A stretch of 64,000 nucleotides of DNA from Diphasiastrum complanatum (Eukaryota > Streptophyta > Lycopodiopsida > Lycopodiales > Lycopodiaceae). A model generated the notes under the pieces. The model ran no database searches. It saw only the letters and a program-made list of their open reading frames with translations, and had not been told where the DNA came from. A program made the position numbers and the translations under genes. Shown here piece by piece: positions 38,053 to 49,015 of the stretch (the stretch's first letter is position 1; each line of letters starts with the position of its first letter). The DNA is taken from assembly GCA_029204225.1 (NCBI GenBank), contig CM055095.1, positions 75,407,672 to 75,471,671 of the forward strand, read 5' to 3'.

Positions 38053-38309
38053 AGTGCTCCAGACCATATAACATTAAAACTTGTGCAAGCAAAATATAAC
38101 ACGTGCACAATCTATTGCACTAAAAGTAGAATAATGCTACCTATCGTGTTATGAAGTGTGACCAAATTCACCGAGTGATCAGTGTCACCGCTATCTGATA
38201 TGTTAAAAAGACACTTGTTATTATTAAAAAAGAAACAAGGCATTTCTTTTTTCTATTGCACAATGTGAATCTCATTATGGTGATGTCATTTTATTATCTT
38301 ATGTGTTTG

Positions 38310-39520
38310 TAACACATAACCCTTGGTGGATAAAAGACGAGAATCCAACGACCACCAGTGCCCACAATGTTGTTGACATTCCAGCTAGGGCCGGTAGGTT
38401 GGTCGTTCTCGATATAAACGGGGTGTTGTTAAACACTTACCAAAAATTTTATGAATGGCATTTTTGTAAATTGCTTTAAAAGAAACGTAATCCAAGTGCA
38501 CGAACACTACTATTGTTTTCTGAGGCCCAACTGAAACTAGATGAGGCAGGAGTGCAAATCATTATATGGAGCAGCATGAGATGTTCAAAGGTCATGAAAA
38601 TACTGCGTACCTGCATCTGTGAAGAAATGCAACAAAGAATTTTCAAAGGTTGCTCAACATTTAACATATTAACACTTGTGATCACATTGTCATCTCAGGG
38701 TTATTAAAGCATATGAGCTCAATTAACTCATAACAATGTATTAAGCAATACCTGCAAAATAAATTATCAATAATTTTGTGGTACTTTCTACTAGTTATTT
38801 TGTGTTTTTAATACCAATTGTCTAAATTTTGGTACATTTTGGTAGTATTTTAGACCCAAGCTGAAACTATTTCGAATTATTTTGGATATAATTCTTAATG
38901 TATTGTACCTATTGCCTCTCTTTTGGTACTATATGTACTAATATTTGGTACTATTAATATGCTCCATCAGAATCGTGAGGGTAGTTTTTGGTAGTGTCTG
39001 ATATTTACCTTTTGTTTCTGTAGATTTTTTTACCTAAAATAAGTGTGAGATCTGGCGTAAAGACTTCAAGGAGATTCCTTACTTCAGCGAGGATAAACTA
39101 GGGGTGCCAGTATTTCTAAAAACCTGCAGGAGGTATGGAAATTATGGCCAGAGTTCGACGCATCCAACACCATACTTGTAGACGATAAACGCTACAAGTC
39201 GTTAAAAAAACAACTACGAGAACTGCTTGGCCATAAAATATTTTGACCTTTCCGTAAAGTTCAATGCTGAAACGGCCCCCTGGTATCTGAAGGAGGTTCT
39301 GTACTCATGGCTCATGGGCTGGATCCATGCGCGAATCCCTATCGCCTTTACTAGAAGAAACCCTTTGTTCGATTGTGAGGACGATATGTCCCCTCTTGTT
39401 GTGAACTACTTTGTTGAGGTCGAAGCGGTATGTCCTATCGCCTTTACTAGAAGAAACCCTTTGTTCGATTGTGAGGACGATATGTCCCCTCTTGTTGTGA
39501 ACTACTTTGTTGAGGTCTAA
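38310..39520 (+). pseudogene. HAD / FCP1-like (NIF-type) phosphatase gene remnant
   Basis: Three plus-strand blocks match the FCP1/TIM50-like HAD family in order. The first has the motif I region RLVVLDINGVLL (38396-38431). The second, after HYYCFLRP and a frame change, has QIIIWSSMRCSKVMKIL (38552-38605). The third follows an acceptor TTTCTGTAG near 39025 and reads IPYFSEDKLGVPVF, KNLQEVWKLWPEFDASNTIL and VDDKRYKSL (to 39203), then LAIKYFDLSVKFNAE. The second Asp of the DxD signature is Asn; from memory, plant relatives also carry LDxNG, so this may be a family trait. A base is missing in one A-run (near 39115) and extra in another (near 39205), so the frame recovers. A stop at 38477 and a 96-bp duplication also occur. 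Pseudogene is likeliest, but homopolymer assembly errors could hide a working gene. Confidence 0.7.
39338..39517 (+). repeat. exact in-frame 84-bp tandem duplication, period 96 bp
   Basis: 39338-39421 and 39434-39517 are identical. The period of 96 bp equals 32 codons, so the reading frame of the HAD-like remnant is kept through both. The repeated peptide is IAFTRRNPLFDCEDDM followed by SPLVVNYFVEV. The 15-base GGTCGAAGCGGTATG after copy 1 is present as its reverse complement just after copy 2. Confidence 0.95.
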
Positions 39521-39539
39521 GGGTACTCATACCGCTTCG

Positions 39540-40480
39540 ACCCCCCTACAGACTAGACTTGTACAGCCCAGCTTGGGCTGTAGCTAATTTTCTATACATG
39601 TTACATATTCAAAAAGTCAATATACGATATACTGCATATATTTGAATGGCTACTTCATTCTTGAACAACTTTGAGTTTCATTTGCAGCTTCTTGATTTAT
39701 TGGGATGAAGGGTGAAAAGACGAGGCATTCTTCAACCTGTAAATCCTATGTTGGTACTTTGTAAATGTTCTGCAAGCCTATAGATAGTTCTTCGGGTAGT
39801 GACAAATGACCCATGAATCCAAGGTCAAAAACTCATTATGGCCATTGTGTAAGGGTTTTGCATAGTGCAAAAAGCTACATTTCATGTCCGTTCCTATGAT
39901 AACAGGTGGGATGGCATGAATGACACGCCGTCATGACTCGCGGAAGTTCATTGAGTCTGTCTACAATGTCCATTGGGGGCCAAGAGTCTAGTGGACTAAA
40001 ACAAGCGCTCTTCCAAGGCAAACCTACATTTGATTTTTTGGTCCTACTTTGACACATTATGGTCGATGACTCTGATGCCAGAATGGCAACAATGCAAGTC
40101 ATTTTGCAAGCCTATAGATATTTCTCAATCAGCGATAGACGACCTGCAAATCCGAGGTCAAAAACTGATTATGGTCATTGTGTTTCTTGTGTCACAATTT
40201 AGGGTTTTGCATGGTCTAAAGCTGCATTTCATGCTTGAAGTTGTCGAAAAGTTGAAGACTTCAGATGACTAAAAGAAGTCGGACACTTCGGTTGATCAAC
40301 GAAGTTGGACACTGTCGATGCAGTCGAATACTTTGAAGACTTTGATGTCGAGTGACATAATTGTTGAAGAAGTCGAGGGTGATCAGGCCTTCGATATTCT
40401 TCATGATGCTTTGCCATTCGAATGTAGAAGTAGACAAGAATGGATATCCTTTGATGTAGATCAGCCGGAAAGTGAATGAA
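39540..40480 (+). repeat. diverged direct repeat pair 39768-39885 / 40104-40233
   Basis: GCAAGCCTATAGATA, AATCC.AGGTCAAAAACT.ATTATGG, GTTTTGCAT and TACATTTCATG-like words occur in the same order in both places, about 340 bp apart. The second copy has an 18-base insertion. Around 40260-40400 GAAGTCG words recur irregularly. No gene is recognised in the stretch. Confidence 0.6.
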
Positions 40481-40799
40481 GTCGACTTTCAAATAGTTCG
40501 GCTGATTTGATAAAGATTAGCAGAATAGAAAACCTTTGTGATTCTTGCACAAGGAAGAAGGAAATACTTGCAGAATAACTCTCTTGTTGTTATGGGTTGC
40601 TACATACAAGAAAAGCTGAAGGAATGTAAATGCCAAATTACAACCACAGCTCAATCGCTCTACCCAACAGGATCTTAAAATTTTGATTCATACTAAAAAA
40701 CAAATGGATGAGTGCAGTCCACTGAAGAGATTAGAAATGGTGTGACGTATTACTGAAAAATAGATTGAATAAGAAATTCAGTTATGAAAATCAAAACAA

Positions 40800-41220
40800 T
40801 AAAGCAGTGTGACAATGCAAGTTCCTCAGACATCAAAGGCAGCCATCATTTGATCAAAAACTGAGGAGTCATAGACATCCGTGTTCTTATCAGAGTGAGA
40901 AAACGAGCATGGTCAAATAGAAGCGAAGTGCATTCAAATAACAACAAGCATTCATCTATGTTATACATAGATAGAAAAGCGTATTGCTGATATATTACAC
41001 TGAAGCATAACAATGAGTTATAACCAAAATGGCGGCATAACTTGGAGGCTCAAAATCTTTTGTCTCATGGACAGAGCATCACGTAGATTGTGCTATGAAG
41101 GTGTATTTATACACCAGATCTATGTATCTAATTACAATAAATGTTTGTCATCTAATAAAGTACTTTGTTGTACTTAGGGAGTAGTTGAACCACAATAACA
41201 AAATGACAACTATACATTAA
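40800..41220 (-). repeat. probable LTR of the adjacent minus-strand copia, with TATA-like box
   Basis: It lies directly 3' of the copia pol fragment on the same strand. It holds a near-perfect palindrome GGTGTATAAATACACC (41100-41115, minus strand) that looks like a TATA box. No second copy of this LTR was found, so both borders are uncertain. Confidence 0.35.
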
Positions 41221-41224
41221 ATAC

Positions 41225-43740
41225 GTGGTCAGGCGATCGGGGATTAAACTGTCTACTAACTGCCTATATAAGTATGCATCAACTCTCTCGGCTTCATCCG
41301 ATGCAGAAAGTTTGGTATTGGCCTCCATTGGAGTACTTAGTGACTTGCAATCCTACATATTGAACTTATACAATAGATCGCGTGCATACTTGCTTTGCAT
41401 AATAATAACATTGTCAAACTTCAATACCAAGACAATAATGCATCAACCCTAAATCGCTCATGTCAAAGGTATTGGGAAGCTATGATTTGATTTCATTAAG
41501 TAAGCCCATATTACTTTCTGTAATAATCAAATCATTGACATAGAGGACAACGAACACTATATTTGAGTTTTTTCTAAGAATGTAAAGATTAGGATCAACA
41601 TCACTCTTTACCATTCCCCTTCACTTGAAGTGTTTATCAATGCAAGAGTACCATGCTTGTGGCGCTTGCTTCAATCCATATACGGCTTTGTTTAGTATAC
41701 AAACCAAATGATCTCTCCCTGGCTTGACAAACCCTTGAGGTTGCTCTAAATATACCTTTTCATCCAACACTCCATTAAGAAAAGTAGATTTGACATCCAC
41801 TTGTTGGATTTTCCAACCATAGAAAGCATAAATTGCAACGATAGAACAAATAATTACCATTTTGGCTACGGGTGCGAAGGTCTTCTCAAAATCTATACCT
41901 TCTTGCTGCTCAAAACCTCTTGCAACTAGTTGTGCCTTGTACTTGTTGAGTTGCCCATCTGCTCCATACTTCGTCTTGTAGATCCACTTAATGTGATAGG
42001 CAACTTACCATCAGGTAGCTCAACCAAGTCCCACATTTTGTTTTGCGATATAGCCTCCATTTCTGTTTCCATAGCTGCATGCCACACCTTGTGTTCTTTT
42101 GCCTCATCAAAAGTTTTAGATTCTTGAGCCGTTAACATGGATCCCATTAGGACTAGATTCATCTCTAGTCGAGCTGGAGGTTTTTGATTTCAGCTTGATC
42201 TCCTTAGCTCTCCCTACTCACTTGATTCGGGAGTATCTCCCTTATTAGCATCACCTGTCATTGACAAGTACCACTTAGGCACTCTCCTAGGAGACTCATT
42301 ATTAATCCTGTCTTTTTTCTTCACCTGTACTTTGTCTTTATCATCAAAGGAATCAATTGTCAGTTTCATTTGGCCATTTTGACCCATCTTATCAAAAGTA
42401 GCATCTCTAGAAATCACAATCTTTTGTGAATTTGTGTCATACATCATGTATGCCTTGGCTTTTTCATCATATCCAAGGAAAATACACTTAACAGCTTTTG
42501 CATCCAATTTTTTTTGTTTTTCATCAGGCACAAGAGCGTAAGCATCACAATCAAACACTCGTAAATGAGAAACATTAGGTTTCTTTCCTATAAAAGCTTC
42601 ATAAGGTGTCTTTCCCTCCACATACTTCGTAGGACACTGATTCAAGATATGAGTAGTTGTGTTGCATGCTTCTATGCAAAAGGTATATGGAAGACCCTTG
42701 CTCTTAAGCATTGCCCATCCATCTCCACAATGGATCTATTTTTTTGTTCTACAACTCCATTTTGTTGTGATGAATAGGGTGCAGTAGTTTGTCTCTTTAT
42801 CCCTCGATCCTTGCAAAAATCTATGAACTTTGTTGAAAAATACTCACCACCACCATCTAATTTGAGAGTCTTAATATAACAACCTATTTGTTTTTCAACT
42901 AGAGCCTTGAACCCTCTAAACTTGGCAAAAGCATCAGATTTCTTGCTTATGAAATAAATCCAGATATGTCTACTGTAGTCATCAATGAATGTGATGAAAT
43001 AATAACAACCACTAATGGACCTAGTTTGTATTGGTCCACAAAGATCACTATGAACAAGATCAAGGATGCCATTGGCTCTTCTTGTTCCACCTTTGGGAAA
43101 TCTCTCTCTATGCTATTTTCACAAAATGCAACTCTCATTGAATTTTTCTTTCAAAAGAGATATCAGGCAATCCCACAACTAGATTACCTCTTTTAAGGAT
43201 TTGCAAGCTTTGAGCCGCTAATATGACCAAACCTTTGATGCTAAAGATCACTTCGACTATCAATAGTGCTTACCATAGCTTGAGTAAAAGATCTCGCATT
43301 CAATTTATAGAGTCGATTCTCGTTGACTCTAGCTCCTGTAGCAATCACTTTGTAGTGATTTTTGATGTCCTTGACGAGACATTTGTCACTGTCAAACTCA
43401 ACCTTGAGCTGTTGATCAGCCATTGTCCCAATAGATAGTAGATTGTTAGCTTTATTTCACATTGCTTATCCACTTTATCTTCCCGCTGGCTAACTTCACT
43501 GGTACCACTCCATTTTGAAAACCACTCTTTCCTTGAAGTCATGTGTTTGGATGCACCACAATCAATGTACCAGGTATCCGTGGCTTCATCAGTTGTCATT
43601 AATGTTGTAATGAACAAGTTTGAGCTCTCACCTGTATCATCTTCATGTTGATCAACAATCATGTGGATGTTAATCAGCATAGTTGTCTTCATAATAATAG
43701 TCATCAAATTGATGTTGATTAGCATAATTGTCTGCTTGCC
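41225..43740 (-). pseudogene. Ty1/copia pol remnant (protease to RT)
   Basis: Minus-strand order: protease WYIDCGASKHMTS near 43560 (DCG in place of the catalytic DSG), pre-integrase QQLKVEFDSDKCLVKD (43241-43423), integrase core with FIDDYSRHIWIYF, LDGGGEYFSTKF and QQNGVVEQKNRS (about 43030-42740), integrase C-terminus DCDAYALVPDEK and KAVKCIFLGYDEKA (42214-42711), linker (41926-42162) and RT DVKSTFLNGVLDEKVY (41621-41860). The RT box reads LYVNDLII, with Asn for the first Asp. Late RT survives as STPMEANTKLS near 41300; RNase H is gone. Several frameshifts are present. Protease, RT and frame are all defective. Confidence 0.92.
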
Positions 43741-43895
43741 AAATATCTGGTGGTTGGCAGCTTTCTAGGTATATTTGCTCATTCAATAATGAATATGACT
43801 GAAGTTTTAAATCAAACTAACTAGCTATGTTGATTTTTGATTTTAATGGTACATTTCCGTTGATAATTTTTGAAAGAGGATCATGATATTTTATC

Positions 43896-44370
43896 ATGGA
43901 TATTCTACTGAACATCTTAACTCTGAAATGCATGTCTAATGTTTCTCATGGAGCCACATCTAAGCATCCATGCATATGTTGCATGAAACTAGCGAAAGAT
44001 GTTACAAGAAGTACATGTATAACAAGAGAAAAAATGGATGCTATAAGCTGCGAACGGCAGATCAAAGAGTCACCGACTTTGCTGGACATCTTTCAAATTT
44101 TTCTATTTGGATTGCAGGTGTTAAATTTATTATTGAATGTGTTATATTCGACCTACCCGACAATGTACATACTTACAATGTCTTTCTTGGTATGCCCTGG
44201 CTATAGATGGCAGGAGTCGTTCAAGATTGGAAAATAAGTAAGATCACCTTTGGCAATACTGATAAGAGAGTCACTGTTGACTCGACAAGCCAAGTAAAGC
44301 TAGCCAAAGTTAATGACGATTGGTCATCAACCACCTATGTGTGTTGATTCCAGCAAATGCCTTATAGAGA
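43896..44370 (+). pseudogene. retropepsin-like fragment of a Ty3/gypsy-type element
   Basis: Frame 43970-44206 reads DFAGHLSNFSIWIAGVKF, CVIFDLPDNVHTYNVFLG and MPWL, then after a TAG it continues AGVVQDWKISKITFGN and KRVTVDSTSQVKLAK. A hydrophobic stretch ending in a LG.PWL motif followed by DW...ITFG is the C-terminal part of many plant gypsy aspartic proteases. The catalytic DSG-type motif is not visible, so the front half is lost. The gypsy label is by resemblance of this half only. Confidence 0.5.
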
Positions 44371-44639
44371 CCATTGAAGAAGAAGACACCCATATCCTAT
44401 CACCTTCTACTAATATCGAGGCCCCTATCATTCCTTTTATTATGATTGATCCTACTCCCATAGCCTAGTGTCCAAGGGAAACCCTTGTTTCTGCAACCCA
44501 CGTATTGTGAAAAAATTCAACTCGTTTAGTCAAATTTGCTATATTTGTTTTTTTGGCAATTGAGGCCAGTTTCATATTAGACTTAGAGTTTGACTTTTAA
44601 AAGCTATATTGGTCTAAAATCATGTGAATAAACACTTTT

Positions 44640-45154
44640 TTAAAGTGTGTAAAAGTGTAGTACACGAGTTTTGGTAGATTCAATTTGAATGTGGAGACAT
44701 TTGAATCTAGTCCACATTAATGCTAGGGTTTTTGTTATGGAGGGAAACCAAACTCATTTATAAGTCATGGATCTGTTATATATAGGTGTACACACATGTG
44801 AGGAGAATCATTCTCTCTCTCTCATGTCATTTCATGCTTATACATGAGTTCTCTTTGGTTCATCTATCCATTGGTGCACTATATTGGTGATATCTTGCAA
44901 TTTTGTGTGTTGAATGCTCAATTTATTCTATATTCGGATCCACATGTGTGAAATATAGTAGCTTACTGTTTTTGTATGGAAAGAAACTTCATTTCATGTT
45001 TTGATTGAATTTTGATCAAGATCTATTAGAGTTTGCATCTCATTCATAGAGTAGATATTGATTTTTCTACACTGGCAAGGTTGGAGATTTGTTGCCTTTC
45101 TAACCAAAGATCAAAGGGATGATTTTGGATCTTAATGATCTGAAATTCTTTACA
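44640..45154 (+). repeat. 5' LTR of copia family A (left end approximate)
   Basis: It ends TTCTTTACA at 45154 directly before a primer-binding site. It holds TATATATAGGTGTAC near 44780 and palindromic CACACATGTGAG and CACATGTGTGAA. Its last 140 bp are repeated at 53487-53626 (shared GTAGAT.TTGATTTTTCTACA and CTTAATGATCT), the matching 3' LTR relic. The left boundary is uncertain. Confidence 0.7.
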
Positions 45155-45166
45155 TGGTATCAGAGC
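45155..45166 (+). other. primer-binding site (tRNA-Met type)
   Basis: TGGTATCAGAGC follows the LTR terminus ACA without a gap. Confidence 0.92.
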
Positions 45167-45776
45167 TCTTGTGTTTCAGGTTATGAAGGACTCAATCATA
45201 TCTATCAAGCATTTGGAGGAGACATCAATGCTAGAGCATGCTCGATTGACTTCTACTCAAAAATCAAGTTCTTTGCATATGTAGATTGGATATTTTGTAG
45301 ATCAAAACTTAAATTAGGCTAATATACTTGATCAACTCTGATTTCACACTTCACGTACTAGATTTTCCGATTATTGATGCATTAGAAAATCCTAAGTGGT
45401 GGCTACAAAATTGCATATCAAGTTTTAGGCAATTGCATGTAGAATTTGAAATATTCAATTTTTTGTGATTTTGTCAAAACTCTAATTTTGATTGGATCTC
45501 TATTTGTGAGGTTTCTAAAATTCATTTGAGTGTGTTTCAATCTTAGTAAGTGGCAAGAGTCATTAGATTGAGGCCCAGATCATAGGTTGATCAAGATTTC
45601 ACTATTCTATGTGTTTATTTGCTTGATTTAAGTGCTAGAAGAGAATTGAAAGGTTCCATATCTTTGTGATTTCTTTTTGGAAACATTTGTTGTATCTCAA
45701 AAGAATGATTTGTGCATTGGAATAGGTTGAAAGAGAAGGATCAGGTCATTGCTACCTAGCTACATCAAGTGGATTC

Positions 45777-46842
45777 ATGCTAGAAGACAATGATAGGCTT
45801 ACCTCAAGCAACTATTCATTGTGGAAAGTGAGGATGGGATCACTCCTTGAGATGAATGATGTTTTGGATATTGTTGTAGGTTTGTAGGAGAGGCCACCAA
45901 CACAACAAGAACAACTGAGGTATGACAAGAGGGCCAAAACAACATATGATTAAGATGAATGTTACCAATGAACTTCTCAAGGAAGTTGGTAAGAGTACTT
46001 TATCAAAGGATGCATGAGATTCATTATTTATGAATCTGAGTCTACTTCTAGAGTGTTGACTCTAAGAAGACAAATCTTTCAATGTTTGTAAAAGGGTGAA
46101 GAGAGTCCAAATATACTTTTGTTTTGAGAGTAAAAGCTTTGAATGATGAGTTGCCTTACATTGATGAGAGCATTAAGGAAGGAGAGCTTGTTCAAGTTAT
46201 TCTTAGTAGTTTGTTGGATGCTCATGCTAACATTGTACAAAGGATTTCTATTCAAAGGACTTTGCCAAGTTTGATGGATCTTGAAGAGATCTTGATCAAT
46301 GAAAAATATAGGCTTCAAGCAAGAGGTGGATCATCATCAACATCTCAAGTTGGAGAGGAGGCTATGTTCATCAAGGGCAAAAACAAAAGAAAGTGGTCTA
46401 AAGGGCAAGATCAAGGGGAAGCTTCTTCAAATGACAAGAAGAAAAATAGGTCAAAGCTCAAGTGCTTCTATTGTGGCATCAAAAGACACTCTGCAAGTGA
46501 TTGCTATAAGAAGAAGAGAGATAAAGGAGACAAGCAAGGTAATCTGACTCATGATGAGGATGGTTTGGATGTTCAAAACTCAAATAATGATGCTTTTGTG
46601 ATGTCTTCATGTATGCCTACTAATGATGGAGATCTAGATCCATGGTGGATTGATAGTGGAGCAAGTTCACACATGACTTTTCACAAAGCGTATTTCACTT
46701 CTTTGTTGGCATATGGAGATGACAAGAGGGAGATCTACATAGCCAATGATGGTGAGTGTGCAATCAAAGGGATTGGCACAATTTATATTTCTCTCTCTAC
46801 AAATAGGAATGTTCATTTGGAGAATATTTTAATCATTATATA
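45777..46842 (+). pseudogene. copia family A gag and protease
   Basis: Starts at the ATG at 45777 (MLEDNDRLTSSNYS, WKVRMGSLLEMNDVLDIVVG), with a TAG near 45888 and a frame change before the long frame 46124-46870. That frame holds the gag core, zinc knuckle CFYCGIKRHSASDC (46471-46512), protease DPWWIDSGASSHMTF (46638-46682) and NVHLENIL near 46825. Coding is cut at 46842 by the LTR of another element and resumes at 53244. The active-site DSG of the protease is intact. A paralogous minus-strand copy lies at 58222-60634. Confidence 0.9.
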
Positions 46843-47693
46843 TGTTGAAATGTCACTTCTAGCTTGTTGATCATACTTGATAATCTTATGGTTCAATGTT
46901 CACATTCTGGTCCCACATGTGTGGAACCTGTTCACACGTGTGAATGGAAGCCAACAGATTTTTTGTATATAGTTAGATCTAAGTTAGATATACACTAGTA
47001 TGAACTAGATTTTTGACTACCATCTATGAAATTGCCATTTGGCACTGTTTCCTTGTATGTAGCTAGCACTTCCATGTGAATGAGTTAATGCTCCTACATG
47101 CTAAGATGTTGTTCAAACGTGTGAAGTTGGTTGTACCTTATCACATGTACATATTCTCCTATTTTGTAGGGAAGATTTCTATTTTCTAGGAAGTAGTTGG
47201 ATTCTAGCTAGTAGCATAAGTCAACTTAGTGATATCGGAATAACTTGCTCCCATTGGTGGATCTAAATGATGTGGCACTTTTTACACGTGCCAAACCTAT
47301 TGAATCAACATACATGTCATGTGTGTACTTGATCTATAAGTAGATCCCCTTAATCAATGAAAAGTTGATGAGACATTGAGATCTTAAGCATTTTGCTTGT
47401 GATTTCACCATTAGAATTGTGATTTTATGCTTTGTATGCTATCATTGAGTCTTGTAATTTGCTCTCTTCTCAAAGTCCATATAGGGACTATTTTCCACAT
47501 GTGTGAGGCTTTTCATGACATTTATTGATGTTTGCACATGTTGATCTTGCTAAATAGTTAAGAATCTACATCTAGATCTTGATCTAATCAATAGAACTTG
47601 TTAGATCACTTGATTTGGCAATCAACACCTCTTGAGGATTGTTTAGTACAATCAATCATTGTCCTAAAATCAAAAAATTCACATGGTATCAGA
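46843..47693 (+). repeat. 5' LTR of nested copia family B
   Basis: Runs from TGTTGAAATGTC at 46843 to AAATTCACA at 47693, about 851 bp. It carries a perfect palindrome TTCACACGTGTGAA (46931-46944) and related CACATGTGTG words. Its last 450 bp match 52886-53243, which lacks an internal stretch of about 90 bp. Confidence 0.88.
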
Positions 47694-47706
47694 GCCTAGT
47701 ACAAGA
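47694..47706 (+). other. primer-binding site (tRNA-Met type)
   Basis: TGGTATCAGAGCC directly follows the LTR end. Confidence 0.93.
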
Positions 47707-48277
47707 GGCATGTAAATGAATCATTGATCATAACCAAATTGTTGGAATTCTGTGTTTTTTGATCTAATCTTGAGTGGGCGATCTTGAAGAGAGAGATAGC
47801 ATCATTACTTCTGGATGAAATCGAGTTGTGGGTTGTAGGTGTATTGTCCACATATGTGAGACCATACAGTACCTATGTGGAAGTGTTCCATCTTTGAATT
47901 TGTCCAAAATCTTGCATATACTAGTCCAATTTTCATGCTTTTTAGTGCATTGTCTAGATCTAGGTTCAATCTATCAAATGCTAATGATCAAATAGAGGTT
48001 TGAATCATTGATGCATTTAATTTGAAACATTAGATTAGATCATTAAGGCTAATTTGTTCAGATCTTAGAGAGTGAAGTAATTCCAAGCAAGAGAGTGCTA
48101 AAATCAATTTTTGAGGAGTGAATTGCTAGGAATTTTGAGTAAATCTATTATACCATCATCCAAGCTTGGGCTAGGTTGATTGGGCCGAGACTAGAAGCTT
48201 CTTAGTGAGCTAGAATTCTATCTTAGATTATTCATTTTCAAGAAATCTTTGTGCATTTCATAAGAAACTCATTCAAT

Positions 48278-49015
48278 ATGTCATCCATGGGTGGATTCTT
48301 GTTAGAATTTAGTGAGAGACTAACATCCACGAATTACTCCACATGGAAAGTGAGGATGGAATCACTAATGGTGATCCATGACCTCAATGATATAGTTCTT
48401 GGAGAGGAGGTGGAACCTCAAGGAAAAGAGGCTTGGGATTCACTTAAAGGCATTTATGAATCCAACAACACTTCTAGGATACTCATGCTAAATAATCAAG
48501 TGCTCCAAAGCATGAAGGGAAGTGTAGAGAGTGCACAAGAATATGTGTTAAGGATTAAATCTCTAAACAAAAAATTGGCTTCAATAGGAGATAAAATCCA
48601 AGATAATGAATTGGTACAAGTCATTTTAAATGGACTTGGCGATGAGTTCACCAATCTTGTTCAGTCATTTGCCATCCAAGGCCAACTTCTTATAGTTGAC
48701 AAGTTACATAATGTACTTGTGGCCGAGGAGAGTAGGATGCTACACCTCAAAGCAAGGATGGGGTCTATGTCACTACAAGTTGTTGATGATAAGGTACACT
48801 TCACATCCAAAGGCAAAAAAAAGTTCCAATCATCCAAGAAGCACCAAGTCAAGGAGGCCGAGGGCAAAGATGGTGGATCTACCTCCAAAGGGAAGTACAA
48901 GAACAAAGCAAAGTTAAAGTGTTTCTTTTGTGGAAAGAAAGGACACTTTGCTTCCGAATGCTCAAAGCTAACAAAGATCGTGGAAATCTTGCACAAGAGG
49001 AGGAGGAGGGGCTAG
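48278..49015 (+). pseudogene. copia family B gag with internal deletion
   Basis: Open from an ATG at 48278 (MSSMGGFLLEFSERL, TSTNYSTWKVRMES) to 49015. It contains the zinc knuckle CFFCGKKGHFASEC (48919-48960). Compared with the related gag at 60146-60601, about 50 residues between GEEVEPQ and EAWDSLKG are missing, the span that holds ALHMIKMNVTNEF there. The frame is otherwise intact, making it the longest clean gag in the window. The zinc-knuckle tail then runs out of frame into the protease region. Confidence 0.88.
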
